Shown here piece after piece: positions 15,000-15,127 of a stretch of 15,127 nt of DNA; the first letter of the stretch is position 1; each line of letters starts with the position of its first letter. This stretch comes from JAMXLO01 sp046735215 (GTDB lineage Bacteria; Pseudomonadota; Alphaproteobacteria; Acetobacterales; Acetobacteraceae), in NCBI GenBank assembly GCA_046735215.1, contig JBKPSV010000262.1, positions 1 to 15,127 of the forward strand, in the 5' to 3' direction. The position numbers and the translations under genes are program-made. The notes beneath the pieces are model-generated. The model was given only the letters and a program-made list of their open reading frames with translations, did not search any database and was not told the DNA's origin.

Positions 15000-15127
15000 T
15001 ATCCGATCACCGTTATTGCCCAGGCTCGTCTGGTGAGTGAGGCGATGCGGTTGGGCATTCGCATCAGCTTGTTCCAGCCGTCGCAGCACGCCGCGATGAT
15101 GGCATCGTAGCTGTCCCAGACACGGTG
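14999..15127 (-). CDS. IS630-family transposase, C-terminal fragment (runs off right edge)
   Basis: The last 42 codons and the TAG stop (15001-14999) are visible, beginning HRVWDSYDAIIAACCDGWNK and ending …RIASLTRRAWAITVIG. The pattern W-D-x-Y-D-x-I-x-x-x-C-C-x-x-W-N-K-L, with a final R-x-W, is characteristic of the C-terminus of one large group of IS630 transposases. The element's outer end should lie within a few bases, probably at CCAAGTGCCC (14990-14999) preceded by TA at 14988-14989, the dinucleotide IS630 elements duplicate. The orientation is the same as the N-terminal fragment at the left edge. Whether the two belong to the same element type is unknown. Confidence 0.75.
   Translation of the reverse strand, partial: HRVWDSYDAIIAACCDGWNKLMRMPNRIASLTRRAWAITVIG

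Noticed and set aside
1..15127. CRISPR array, tRNA or rRNA gene
   Set aside because: No regularly spaced direct repeats and no tRNA-like cloverleaf or rRNA-conserved stretch were seen on reading through.

Overview
The window is GC-rich, gene-dense bacterial DNA. Tat-type signal peptides on binding proteins, codons that mostly end in G or C, two IS630-type transposase ends and the mix of families point to a soil or water proteobacterium, most likely an alphaproteobacterium. Genus cannot be decided by eye.

Layout. (1) 1-67: the first codons of an IS630-family transposase on the minus strand, running off the left edge, then an empty stretch to 398. (2) 399-3214: a luciferase-like flavin oxidoreductase (+), a TfoX N-domain protein (-), and a two-domain protein (+) joining a CinA-C (NMN deamidase-like) half to a nicotinate/nicotinamide mononucleotide adenylyltransferase-like half. 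(3) 3215-4858: a type I Baeyer-Villiger monooxygenase (-). Its stop codon abuts that of the fusion gene, and it is divergent from (4) 5203-6546: a Tat-exported family 1 (sugar-type) ABC binding protein with no permease or ATPase beside it. (5) 6567-6599: a strong 15-bp hairpin between convergent genes. (6) 8871-6619 (-): a compact four-gene membrane-stress operon encoding a TerB-like protein, a small membrane protein, a BI-1/YccA-like protein and TerC. (7) 9325-9640: a small, probably frameshifted reading frame with a very good ribosome binding site. (8) 9624-14987 (+): a complete five-gene peptide/nickel-type ABC importer (binding protein, two permeases, two ATPases) with tight or overlapping junctions. 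(9) 14999-15127: the C-terminal end of an IS630-family transposase (-), beginning 11 nt after the last transporter gene.

How the genes fit together. The importer operon is a self-contained uptake system. The TerB/BI-1/TerC operon looks like a membrane or metal/ion stress module. The two flavoenzymes could oxidise ketones or related small organics, but no pathway is visible. The two IS630 ends lie in the same orientation on the two edges. The window is therefore either bounded by directly repeated IS copies (composite-transposon-like), a contig broken at repeats, or a small circle opened inside one IS. The items most worth following are the CinA-C/adenylyltransferase fusion and the four-gene TerB-to-TerC operon. 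No wholly new system could be demonstrated from sequence alone.
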